NCBI GenBank assembly: GCA_031370485.1
Contig: JANMQK010000022.1
Location: 1 to 17,754 of the forward strand
DNA: 17,754 nt
Source of the DNA: JANMQK01 sp031370485
Lineage (GTDB): Bacteria; Acidobacteriota; Polarisedimenticolia; Gp22-AA2
Direction: 5' to 3'
This document shows, one piece after another, positions 1 through 6,951 of this stretch. The position numbers and the translations under genes are program-made. The notes under the pieces were generated by a model. It ran no database searches, was not told the DNA's origin, and saw nothing but the letters and a program-made list of their open reading frames with translations. Each line of letters opens with the position of its first letter. The first letter of the stretch is position 1.

Positions 1-1853
1 TCGGCCGGTCGCGCCGTCTCGAGATCCTGGGCGCGCTCCAGTCGGACGCCGGCCCGGGCGAGCATCCGACGGAGATGATCCGCCGCGCGGTCGCCGCGAT
101 CACCAAGGCCTACCCCGAGATCGAGATCGGGTTCACCGGGCTCGCGGACGCGGCGCCCGGTGAGCTGGCGGCTCCGCCCCCGGAGCCCGCCGGCGCCACG
201 ACCCCCACGGCGCGCCTGACGCTGCCGATCAGGAAAGGCCAGCTCAACATGGGCGTGATGCACCTGCGGCACCGTTCCGCCCCCGCCTTCGACGATGAAG
301 AGCGCAAGACCCTGAGGCTGCTCGCCGACCGGCTGGCCGTGGCGATGGAAAACGCCGCCCTGTTCGCGCAGATCGAGAGCGAGAGGCGAGAGTGGGAGAG
401 AACCTTCGACGCGATCCCGGACATGCTTGCGATCCACGACGGGTACGGCCGGCTGCTGCGCCCCAACCGGGCGCTCACCGCCAGGCTGGCCCAGGAGCCG
501 GGCCGGCTGCTGGGCCAGGACTGCGCCGATCTCCTCGAGGCCGTCGTCGGCCGGCGCGGCGGCTGCCCGCACGATGAGGCCCTGGCCGAGCGCCGGCCCA
601 TCGCGCGCGAGATCAGCGGGGATCGAGGGGTGTTCTCGATGATGGCCATCCCCTGCTTCAACGAGGACGGCGAGTGCAGCTACATCATCCATCTCTGCCG
701 CGAGATCACCGAGGAAAAGATGATGCGCGAGCAGCTCCTGCAGAACGAGAAGATGGCGGCGGTCGGCAGCCTTGTCTCGGGCGTCGCCCACGAGCTCAAC
801 AACCCCCTGACCGGCGTCACCGGGTTCGCGCAGCTTCTCCTGGAGCGCCACGACGATCCGAAGCTGAGAAAGACGCTGACGCAGATTCGCGACGAGGCGG
901 AGCGGGCCGCGCGGGTCGTCAAGAACCTGCTGGCCTTCGCGCGCAAGCACAAGCCCGAGGTCAATCGCGTCATTATCAACTCTCTGATCGAGCGGACCCT
1001 CGAGCTGCGCGCCTACGAGATGCGCGTGAGCAACATCGCCGTGGTGCGTGAGCTGCGGAGCGACCTGCCCCTCACGCTGGCGGACCCGCACCGTCTGCAG
1101 CAGGTCTTCCTGAACATCATCGTCAACGCCGAGCAGGCGATGAAGGAGGCGCATGAACGAGGGAAGCTGAAGGTCGGGACCGCGGTCGTGGACGGACGGA
1201 TCCGGATCACGTTTGAGGACGACGGGCCCGGGATCCCCGAGAAGCACCTGACGCATATCTTCGAGCCCTTCTTCACGACCAAGGGGGTCGGGCAGGGCAC
1301 GGGGCTGGGGCTGTCGATCTGCCAGAGCATCATCCGCGAGCACGGCGGGGCGATCGAGGCCGACAGTGTCGTCGGCCGGGGGACCCTCTTCACGATCAGC
1401 CTGCCTATCGTGACGGGCGCGGAAACCAAGCCGACGGAGACCCGGCCGGCCGCCGGGTTGATCGCTCCGGCGACCATCCTCGTCGTGGACGACGAGGTCG
1501 TGATCCGCGAGCTCATCCGCCATGCCCTGGCGGGTCGCGGCCACTCGGTGGACGCCGTGGAGAGCGCCGATCTGGCGTTGCAGGCCCTGCGCTCGCGACG
1601 CTACGACCTGGTGGTCAGCGATCTCCGGATGCCCGAGATGACCGGCCAGGCGTTCTTCGCCCGGATCCAGGAGACCGATCCCCCGCTGGCCTCCCGGGTC
1701 ATCTTCATGACCGGTGACAGCGTATCACCCGAGACGCAGGCGTTTCTCGACCGCTCGGGCCGTCCCCACTTTCTGAAGCCGTTCAAGATCCAGGACGTGA
1801 TCGACGCGGCCGAGAGGCTCGTCACCTCGCTTCGTACATCGACGGGAAGCTGA
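1..1853 (+). CDS. Hybrid sensor histidine kinase with GAF, PAS, HisKA, HATPase and receiver domains (5' end outside window)
   Basis: The reading frame is open from base 3 with no stop before the first ATG at 75, so the true start lies upstream of the window. Numbered from that ATG, a GAF C-terminal half covers about residues 1-95 and a PAS domain about 105-215. The HisKA helix follows with phospho-acceptor His239 in VAHELNNPL. The ATPase domain has the N box (NIIVNAEQAM), DDGPGIP, FEPFFTTK and GTGLGLS. A C-terminal receiver domain (about 465-590) has acidic residues VVDDE, phospho-acceptor Asp516 in SDLRMP and Lys568 in FLKPF. The visible part has no transmembrane segment, so a cytoplasmic sensor is likely. 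The histidine probably phosphorylates its own receiver or a separate partner. The diguanylate cyclase gene starts 11 bp downstream and is probably co-transcribed. The signal sensed is unknown. Confidence 0.93.
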   Translation, partial: GRSRRLEILGALQSDAGPGEHPTEMIRRAVAAITKAYPEIEIGFTGLADAAPGELAAPPPEPAGATTPTARLTLPIRKGQLNMGVMHLRHRSAPAFDDEERKTLRLLADRLAVAMENAALFAQIESERREWERTFDAIPDMLAIHDGYGRLLRPNRALTARLAQEPGRLLGQDCADLLEAVVGRRGGCPHDEALAERRPIAREISGDRGVFSMMAIPCFNEDGECSYIIHLCREITEEKMMREQLLQNEKMAAVGSLVSGVAHELNNPLTGVTGFAQLLLERHDDPKLRKTLTQIRDEAERAARVVKNLLAFARKHKPEVNRVIINSLIERTLELRAYEMRVSNIAVVRELRSDLPLTLADPHRLQQVFLNIIVNAEQAMKEAHERGKLKVGTAVVDGRIRITFEDDGPGIPEKHLTHIFEPFFTTKGVGQGTGLGLSICQSIIREHGGAIEADSVVGRGTLFTISLPIVTGAETKPTETRPAAGLIAPATILVVDDEVVIRELIRHALAGRGHSVDAVESADLALQALRSRRYDLVVSDLRMPEMTGQAFFARIQETDPPLASRVIFMTGDSVSPETQAFLDRSGRPHFLKPFKIQDVIDAAERLVTSLRTSTGS

Positions 1854-1864
1854 AGGGCGCCACG

Positions 1865-2797
1865 ATGGCCAAGGACCCGATGGACAGCACGGTGGTTGGA
1901 ACGCGGCCCGATCTGGGAGCGGTCCGTCAGCGCAAGAACCACGCGTCGCTCGTCGTGCTTCAGGGTGTCGAAATCGGACGCGACTTCCGGCTGAAGCGCA
2001 ACACCCTCAGCCTGGGGCGGGGCACGGACGTCGACATCCGCATCGCCGACGACCTGGCGTCGCGGCAGCACGCCAGCATCGAGTTCAGCTGGGACGCCGA
2101 GAGGCAGGCGGCCGCCTACCACCTGATCGACCTCCAGAGCACGAACCACACCTACGTGAACTCGCGAGCCATCGAGAGGATCGAGCTGAAGGACGGCGAC
2201 CGGATCCAGATCGGCAGCACCCTGCTCAAGTTTGTCCTCCTCGACGACATCGAGGCCAAGTTCCACGCCGAGGTAAGGAGCCGCATCTCGTACGACCAGC
2301 TGACGCGCCTGCTCACGAAGGAATCCCTGTACCTGGCCCTCGAGATGGAGCTGAAGCGCACCCTGCGGTACAAGCTGCCGGTCGCCGTCCTGATGATGGA
2401 CCTCGACCATTTCAAGCGGGTGAACGACACCCACGGTCACCCCGTGGGGAGCCAGCTGCTCTCCGAGGTGGGGCAGATCATCCGCGACACTCTTCGAGGA
2501 CAGGACGTGGCGGCGCGCTACGGCGGGGAGGAGTTCGTGGCCTACCTGTCGGAGACGCCGGCCCTGGCCGCCCACCAGGCCGCGGAGAGGCTCCGGGCCA
2601 CGATCGCCGGCCACACCTTCTCGATCGACGGCAAGGAGATCAGGATCACCATCAGCATCTGCATCGCGATCTGCCCCGAGCACGGGCTCGACATCCCGAA
2701 CCTGGTCACCTCCGCCGACAAGGCGCTCTACCGGGCCAAGGAATCCGGGCGGGACCGCGTCCTCCTGGCGGAGGCCGCCCCGGCGGGCAAGCCCTGA
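1865..2797 (+). CDS. FHA-GGDEF diguanylate cyclase
   Basis: This 310-aa cytoplasmic protein should make cyclic di-GMP from two GTP. An FHA domain (about residues 28-125) shows LGRG at 50-53, SRQH at 66-69 and the STNHTYVN loop, the usual phosphothreonine-binding pattern. The GGDEF domain (about 140-303) has the metal-binding DLDHFK segment at 179-184 and the catalytic GGEEF at 220-224. An intact allosteric I-site RGQD (211-214) sits five residues before GGEEF, so product inhibition is expected. There is no transmembrane segment. The start is supported by an AAGGG ribosome site at 1853-1857 that touches the stop codon of the kinase gene, which suggests coupled expression. The FHA domain implies control by a Ser/Thr kinase or by docking to a phosphoprotein. 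That link is inferred. Confidence 0.94.
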   Translation: MAKDPMDSTVVGTRPDLGAVRQRKNHASLVVLQGVEIGRDFRLKRNTLSLGRGTDVDIRIADDLASRQHASIEFSWDAERQAAAYHLIDLQSTNHTYVNSRAIERIELKDGDRIQIGSTLLKFVLLDDIEAKFHAEVRSRISYDQLTRLLTKESLYLALEMELKRTLRYKLPVAVLMMDLDHFKRVNDTHGHPVGSQLLSEVGQIIRDTLRGQDVAARYGGEEFVAYLSETPALAAHQAAERLRATIAGHTFSIDGKEIRITISICIAICPEHGLDIPNLVTSADKALYRAKESGRDRVLLAEAAPAGKP

Positions 2798-2812
2798 TGG
2801 GTCCGACCGGGG

Positions 2813-4048
2813 TCAGGCCTTCGCGACGAGGGCCAGGATCTCGTGGTCCTCGAAAACCCGGCTGCTCTTCTTGGCGGCGTCGAAGATGCGCGACACGGTT
2901 TCCTCGTCGGCCTGCATCCCGCGCTGCTCGAGCCAGTAGATGACATTCGAGCGCCCCGACATGGGACCGATGCGGATGCGCTGCGAGAACCCGACGTCGC
3001 TGGCCGGGACGCCGGAGTAGACCCGGTCGGCCAGCCAGACGTCCTGTTTCTTCAGCGCCTTGATCACGGCCGCCGCATGGACGCCGGTCCCGGTCTCGAA
3101 GGCGTCGCTGCCGACCACGGGGTAGTTGCGGGGTATCGGCACCCGGCACCCTTCGCTGATCAGCCGGCAGTATTCGGGGAGGCTGGTCAGGTCCCGATCG
3201 ATCCAGCCGAGGAGCTTCAGGTTCACCAGGATCAGCTCCATGGCGGCGTTCCCCGCGCGCTCGCCGATCCCCAGGCCGCAGCCATGCACACGGTCCGCGC
3301 CGGCGGCGATGGCGGCCAGCACGTTGGGGATGTCGAGCCCGCGGTCGCGGTGGCCGTGCCAGTCGATGCCGACTTTCTCCCCCGTCTGTTTTACGACCGA
3401 GCCGACGAAGCGCACCAGCGCTCCCACACCATGGGGTGTCGCGTGGCCCACCGTGTCGGTGACGCAGACCCGCTTCGCCCCGCAGTCGATGGCGGCGGTA
3501 TAGAGCTTCCGGATCGTCTCCGGTTTGGCCCGTGTCGTGTCCTCGGTCACGTACATGACCGGCAGCCCCTCCTTCACGGCGAAGGTGACCGCCTCCTCCG
3601 TGTGGCGCAGGAGCGTGTCGATCGTCCAGTCCTCGACGTACTGGCGGATGGCGGACGAGCCGATGAACAGGCACGCCTCGATCGGCAGCCCGACCGAGGA
3701 GGAGATGCGGGCGATCGGCTCGATGTCCCGGATCATGGTCCGCGCCGCGCAGTTGGGCCTGATGCGGAGGCCCCCCTCGACGATCTCCAGGCAGAGAGCC
3801 GTCACGTCGGCGACCGCCCGCGGCCCCGCGCCGGGAAGCCCGACGTCGGCCGTGTCGATCCCGAGGCGGTCCATGGCGCGGAGGATCGCCAGCTTCCTTT
3901 CGATTGGCGGGTCGACGACACTCGGGCCCTGCAGGCCGTCCCGAAGCGTCTCGTCGTCCAGGGCCACCGGGTGCGCGGGGCGCGGCGGCGCGCCGTCCTG
4001 GTTCCAGTCGTGGATCAAATCGTCCGGCCGGTCGGTGCTTGTGCCCAT
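2813..4048 (-). CDS. DRE-TIM metallolyase, isopropylmalate/homocitrate synthase-like, without a regulatory domain
   Basis: This 411-aa TIM-barrel enzyme belongs to the HMG-CoA lyase-like/pyruvate carboxyltransferase superfamily, which makes or breaks C-C bonds next to a 2-oxoacid or acyl-CoA. Visible signatures are ETLRDGLQ (33-40, with Arg36 and metal ligand Asp37), the metal-binding H231-G-H233 in DWHGHRD, and GIGERAGNAAMEL. That last motif is typical of 2-isopropylmalate and homocitrate synthases. TGTGVHAAAVIKA further on resembles the post-barrel subdomain of those synthases. The allosteric LeuA dimer domain is absent. The start is fixed by a promoter immediately upstream and by loss of coding signal before it. 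The gene stands alone, convergent with the signalling genes, and no leucine or lysine pathway gene is nearby, so the substrate is undecided. The open frame continues upstream to 4861 only as a shadow of the next gene. Confidence 0.88.
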   Translation of the reverse strand: MGTSTDRPDDLIHDWNQDGAPPRPAHPVALDDETLRDGLQGPSVVDPPIERKLAILRAMDRLGIDTADVGLPGAGPRAVADVTALCLEIVEGGLRIRPNCAARTMIRDIEPIARISSSVGLPIEACLFIGSSAIRQYVEDWTIDTLLRHTEEAVTFAVKEGLPVMYVTEDTTRAKPETIRKLYTAAIDCGAKRVCVTDTVGHATPHGVGALVRFVGSVVKQTGEKVGIDWHGHRDRGLDIPNVLAAIAAGADRVHGCGLGIGERAGNAAMELILVNLKLLGWIDRDLTSLPEYCRLISEGCRVPIPRNYPVVGSDAFETGTGVHAAAVIKALKKQDVWLADRVYSGVPASDVGFSQRIRIGPMSGRSNVIYWLEQRGMQADEETVSRIFDAAKKSSRVFEDHEILALVAKA

Positions 4049-4055
4049 GGGTTCG

Positions 4056-4084
4056 ATGATAGGAGGCCATCCCGGGGGTGTCAA
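4056..4084 (-). promoter_or_regulatory. Sigma-70-type promoter of the DRE-TIM gene; predicted leaderless start
   Basis: Read on the minus strand, a perfect TTGACA (4084-4079) is followed by a 17-nt spacer and TATCAT (4061-4056), one mismatch from TATAAT. The ATG starts eight bases after the -10 box, at 4048, where transcription itself should start. No Shine-Dalgarno sequence precedes that ATG. The element lies in the 123-bp divergent region shared with the outer-membrane protein gene. Confidence 0.75.
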
Positions 4085-4114
4085 CACTTTGGATGCCCGC
4101 CCGGACGGGCCGGC

Positions 4115-4143
4115 TTGCGCGGCGACGCGCCGGAACGTACGTT
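4115..4143 (+). promoter_or_regulatory. Candidate promoter of the outer-membrane protein gene
   Basis: TTGCGC (4115-4120), a 17-nt spacer and TACGTT (4138-4143) keep the best-conserved positions of both sigma-70 hexamers. The predicted transcript would begin near 4150 and include the ribosome site GGAGGA before the ATG at 4172. The -10 box matches only at three positions, so this is tentative. Confidence 0.35.
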
Positions 4144-4171
4144 GTCCGCGTTGTTCCATGGAGGAAGCCCT

Positions 4172-4978
4172 ATGACGCCCTGCCGGACTCGAACCTCGCT
4201 GATATTCCGTACCCTGCACGTCCTGCCGATCATGCTCCTCGCCCTGCTGGTCTTTCCCGACCAGGCCCGGGCGCTGGGGGACCACATCGGCTTCGAGGGG
4301 GCCCCGTGGGCCGAGGGGCTCGACGGCAAGGCCTCGATCGACGGTAACGCCTTCTCCGGATCGACGATCGATTTCACCGACACCCTGGGCCTCGAGCGCA
4401 ACCGAACGACCCCGACCGGGCGACTCTGGTTTCGCTGGGTAAGGACCGGGCTCATCGTCGATCTCGCCGACTCGTCCCGCAACGGCAGCGAGGTCCTGAG
4501 CCAGCCGATCGCGTTCAACGACACGATCTACGCCCCCTCGGAGACCCTGAAGACCGATTTCGAGGTCAAGCTGCTGCAGGCGAGATTGCGCCATTCGTTC
4601 GTCGACCTCAAGGTCATCGAGTTCGGCATCGACTTCGGCGCGACCATCGCAAAGGTTGACATGCAGCTCGACGGCTCGCTCAACGGCAGGTCGACGTTCA
4701 ACAAGAGCATCCCGTTCCCGACCCTCGGCGCCGCGCTCATCTTCAAGCCTCTCCCGGGCTTTCACATTCGCACCGAGGCCAATGGCCTGTCGGTGACGGT
4801 TGGGGGAGACAAGGTCCGCATCCTCGATTCCCGGCTGCAGCTGGAACAGTCGATCGGCCACTTCCTCAACCTGTTCGGCGGCTACCGCTCCTACCGCTTC
4901 GTCGTGGACAGCAGCGACTTCGGCTCGGTCGAGACGACCTTCAAGGGCGCCTACGCCGGTCTCGGCGTCAAGTTCTAG
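4172..4978 (+). CDS. Predicted outer-membrane beta-barrel protein
   Basis: This 268-aa protein has an N-terminal signal peptide: basic residues, then the hydrophobic core VLPIMLLALLVF, with likely cleavage after DQARA near residue 34. The mature part has no hydrophobic helix. It consists of alternating polar/hydrophobic stretches separated by polar turns and ends in GVKF. A terminal phenylalanine is the usual mark recognised by the BAM assembly machinery. The length suggests a small barrel of about 8-12 strands. The start is supported by GGAGGA at 4160-4165, six bases before the ATG. It is divergent from the DRE-TIM gene and followed 41 bp later by the exported hydrolase. I do not recognise a specific family, and a transport or structural role is open. 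Confidence 0.8.
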   Translation: MTPCRTRTSLIFRTLHVLPIMLLALLVFPDQARALGDHIGFEGAPWAEGLDGKASIDGNAFSGSTIDFTDTLGLERNRTTPTGRLWFRWVRTGLIVDLADSSRNGSEVLSQPIAFNDTIYAPSETLKTDFEVKLLQARLRHSFVDLKVIEFGIDFGATIAKVDMQLDGSLNGRSTFNKSIPFPTLGAALIFKPLPGFHIRTEANGLSVTVGGDKVRILDSRLQLEQSIGHFLNLFGGYRSYRFVVDSSDFGSVETTFKGAYAGLGVKF

Positions 4979-5012
4979 GGGCCCGCGGCCCGGAGTAGCC
5001 CGGCCTCGAACC

Positions 5013-5021
5013 TGCTAGAAT
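5013..5021 (+). promoter_or_regulatory. Extended -10-like box overlapping the first ATG of the hydrolase gene
   Basis: TGCTAGAAT matches the extended -10 form TGnTAtAAT with one mismatch. No recognisable -35 hexamer lies 16-18 bases upstream, as is allowed for extended -10 promoters. Transcription would begin near 5028-5030, at the in-frame GTG at 5029. Weak evidence taken alone. Confidence 0.35.
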
Positions 5022-6033
5022 GCCGCGCGTGAGCGGCAACGTCTATTCATTCCCTTGGACAGGGTTCAGGCACGCCTTCGTCTGCCCGACCGTCCCGCCG
5101 CGGACGGTGGTCCTGTTGCTCGCGGCTGTTCCCCTGCTTGCGGCCGGTCTCATCTCCCCCTGCCTTGCCGCCCCCCCCTCCGCCGCTGCGGAGTCGGGGA
5201 AGACCTTCCAGGCGCCCGGCGCATCGCTCTACTACGAGGTCCGGGGCTCCGGCCCGGGCCGGCCGCTCGTGGTGCTGAACGGCGGGCCCGGCTTCGACCA
5301 CTCGTATCTCCACTCCAGTGACGTCTGGGACACCCTGGCGAAAACGCGGTCGGTCGTTTTCTACGACCAGCGCGGTAACGGCCGCTCGGCGCCGCTGAAG
5401 CCCGGGCAGTCGTGCACGCTCGCCGACCAGATCGACGACCTTGAAGCCCTGACGAAGCAACTCGGATACGAGCGGTTCAACCTGCTCGGGCACTCCTGGG
5501 GCGGCTACCTGGCGATGGCCTACACCGCCCGGCACCCGGAGCGGGTCGAGCGGCTGGTCCTGGTCGACTCGGCCGCCCCCAAGTGGGGCGACACGATCTT
5601 TCTCTTCAAGGACATCTTCCCCGAGACCACCGCCCGGCAGGACGGGCTGGCGTTCGGCGAGGCTCTTGGCGACCGCGATGCGATCGACGCCTCCATCAAG
5701 GTATACCTCACCATGCTCTTCTACTCCCCCGAGAAGCGCGACGCGTTCCTTGCCGGGGCCACTTCCTACGTCTACCGCAAGGAGATCAACGAGGCCCTCA
5801 ACACCGACATGGGCCGCTTTGACCTCAATCCCGAGCTGCTGAAGTTCCGCCTCCCGGCGCTGGTCATCACGGGACGCTACGACATCAACGTCGCCCCCTC
5901 CGTGGCCTACAGGATCCACAAGGCCATCCCGGGATCCCGCTTCGCGGTGTTCGAGCGCAGCGGGCACATGCCGTTCTTCGAGGAGCCGCGTGAATTTGTG
6001 TCGCTTCTCGAATCATTCCTGTCGGGCAAATGA
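5020..6033 (+). CDS. Exported alpha/beta hydrolase, proline iminopeptidase-like
   Basis: This 337-aa alpha/beta-hydrolase-fold enzyme belongs to the prolyl aminopeptidase-like (S33) group. It shows the oxyanion-hole motif NGGPG (87-91), YDQRGNGRS, the nucleophile elbow GHSWGG with Ser159, catalytic Asp288 in GRYD and His316 in SGHMPF. The triad is complete. The N-terminus is unusual for the family: a hydrophobic segment (VVLLLAAVPLLAAGLI) then PCLAAPPSA, which reads as a signal peptide, so the enzyme is probably periplasmic or secreted. The start is uncertain. No Shine-Dalgarno precedes the ATG at 5020, and an in-frame GTG at 5029 fits better with the nearby -10-like box. Peptidase activity on N-terminal proline is suggested by the family, but esterase activity is also possible. 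Confidence 0.9.
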   Translation: MPRVSGNVYSFPWTGFRHAFVCPTVPPRTVVLLLAAVPLLAAGLISPCLAAPPSAAAESGKTFQAPGASLYYEVRGSGPGRPLVVLNGGPGFDHSYLHSSDVWDTLAKTRSVVFYDQRGNGRSAPLKPGQSCTLADQIDDLEALTKQLGYERFNLLGHSWGGYLAMAYTARHPERVERLVLVDSAAPKWGDTIFLFKDIFPETTARQDGLAFGEALGDRDAIDASIKVYLTMLFYSPEKRDAFLAGATSYVYRKEINEALNTDMGRFDLNPELLKFRLPALVITGRYDINVAPSVAYRIHKAIPGSRFAVFERSGHMPFFEEPREFVSLLESFLSGK

Positions 6034-6054
6034 CCCGCGGCCGGTGATGCCGCG

Positions 6055-6768
6055 ATGAGCCGGGCCGGCGCGGTCCGCGTGCTGGGCCTTCGCCCCGGGC
6101 AGGGGCTGCCGCGCGCCGCCGTCGACTGGATCGCCGACCGGCAGGCGTACGAGCGGGTGATGGTGCTCCCGGCCACCCGCGAGTCGCCGGATTTGCCGCC
6201 CCGCCTCGCACATCCCCCGTTCGTTCCCCCCGAGCCGTCCCTCTTCGCTCTTGCCGCCGAGTTCGCCTCCCGGCTCTCCTCCGGCGGAGCCGCTCCCGCC
6301 TGGGCAGCCGAAGCCGCGGCCCTGGCCCTTCTCGAGGAGGGTGCGGTCGTCGTCCCCGATGGATCACTCTTCCGCGATCTGATCCCGATCTCGTCCTGGT
6401 CGATGAATGTTCCCCGGCCGCCGACTGACGGACTGCTGGTGCAGCACCTGGGCATCGGCGCGCGGATGCCAGGGGCATTCCGGGACGATGCTCCCGCGGC
6501 TCTCGCCGCCATCCTCGGAGGTGGCGGGGCGCCGATGCGCACGCTCCTCCGGGCACGCCGCCGGCGGGCGCGGGAGGACGGCCCGGTCCGATTCAGGCGG
6601 ATCGCGAAGAAGAGCGCTGGCCTGCGGCCCTTCGTGGTCTACCTCGACCTCCTGCCGGCGGCAGCGGCAGCGGCCGCCGCCGACGGGGGGCTGGCGGAAT
6701 GGTTGAAGGGCCTCGACGGGGACGCCGCGACCAGGCTCTTCTCAACAGCCGCGGCGATTTTCATCTAA
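6055..6768 (+). CDS. Hypothetical protein, alanine-rich, unrecognised family
   Basis: This 237-aa protein matches nothing I recognise. It is judged real because G/C is strongly enriched at third codon positions throughout, it follows the hydrolase on the same strand by 21 bp, and GGTGA at 6043-6047 gives a weak ribosome site seven bases before the ATG. There is no signal peptide and no clear transmembrane helix. Visible elements are an N-terminal alpha/beta-like half (VRVLGLRPGQG, YERVMVLPATRES), an alanine-rich helical stretch about 62-100, a glycine-rich segment ILGGGG about residue 155, a very basic run LLRARRRRAR about 165-174, and an Ala8 tract near 204-212. The basic run could contact nucleic acid or phospholipid, but that is a guess. 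The two long antisense frames here have the wrong codon bias. Confidence 0.65.
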   Translation: MSRAGAVRVLGLRPGQGLPRAAVDWIADRQAYERVMVLPATRESPDLPPRLAHPPFVPPEPSLFALAAEFASRLSSGGAAPAWAAEAAALALLEEGAVVVPDGSLFRDLIPISSWSMNVPRPPTDGLLVQHLGIGARMPGAFRDDAPAALAAILGGGGAPMRTLLRARRRRAREDGPVRFRRIAKKSAGLRPFVVYLDLLPAAAAAAAADGGLAEWLKGLDGDAATRLFSTAAAIFI

Positions 6769-6881
6769 AAAGAACGCTAAGTAGCCGCGGCCCGACCGGG
6801 TGGATCGGCGGCCGCCTGACACCTCCCTCCGTCCAGCGGTTGGTCAGCCTGCCGCGGCCTGGACCGCCCGCCCCCGAAGGG

Positions 6882-6910
6882 TTGCGCCGCGCCGCCACGG
6901 CATCTATTTT
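6882..6910 (+). promoter_or_regulatory. Candidate promoter of the small exported protein gene
   Basis: TTGCGC (6882-6887), a 17-nt spacer and TATTTT (6905-6910) resemble a sigma-70 promoter and repeat the -35 sequence and spacing seen before the outer-membrane protein gene. Transcription would start near 6917, leaving a leader of about 35 bases with the ribosome site GGAGG at 6940-6944. It lies in the 183-bp gap after the hypothetical gene, which otherwise shows no gene. Confidence 0.4.
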
Positions 6911-6951
6911 CTCCTCGACGCGCCCTGCCGGCGCGACCCGGAGGATGAACG

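Noticed and set aside
2843..4171. Long plus-strand open frame (from 2843) running into the outer-membrane protein gene, potentially a 711-aa fusion.
   Set aside because: The part before 4172 is exactly antisense to the DRE-TIM gene, has reversed codon bias and no domain, while a signal peptide and ribosome site mark 4172 as the true start.
4049..4861. Minus-strand extension of the DRE-TIM frame opposite the outer-membrane protein gene.
   Set aside because: It is a GC-rich shadow of the plus-strand gene; the promoter at 4056-4084 and the first conserved residues put the start at 4048.
5885..6556. Two long minus-strand frames opposite the hypothetical gene at 6055.
   Set aside because: Codon third-position G/C favours the plus-strand reading, and the minus-strand products are Arg/Pro-rich without domains.
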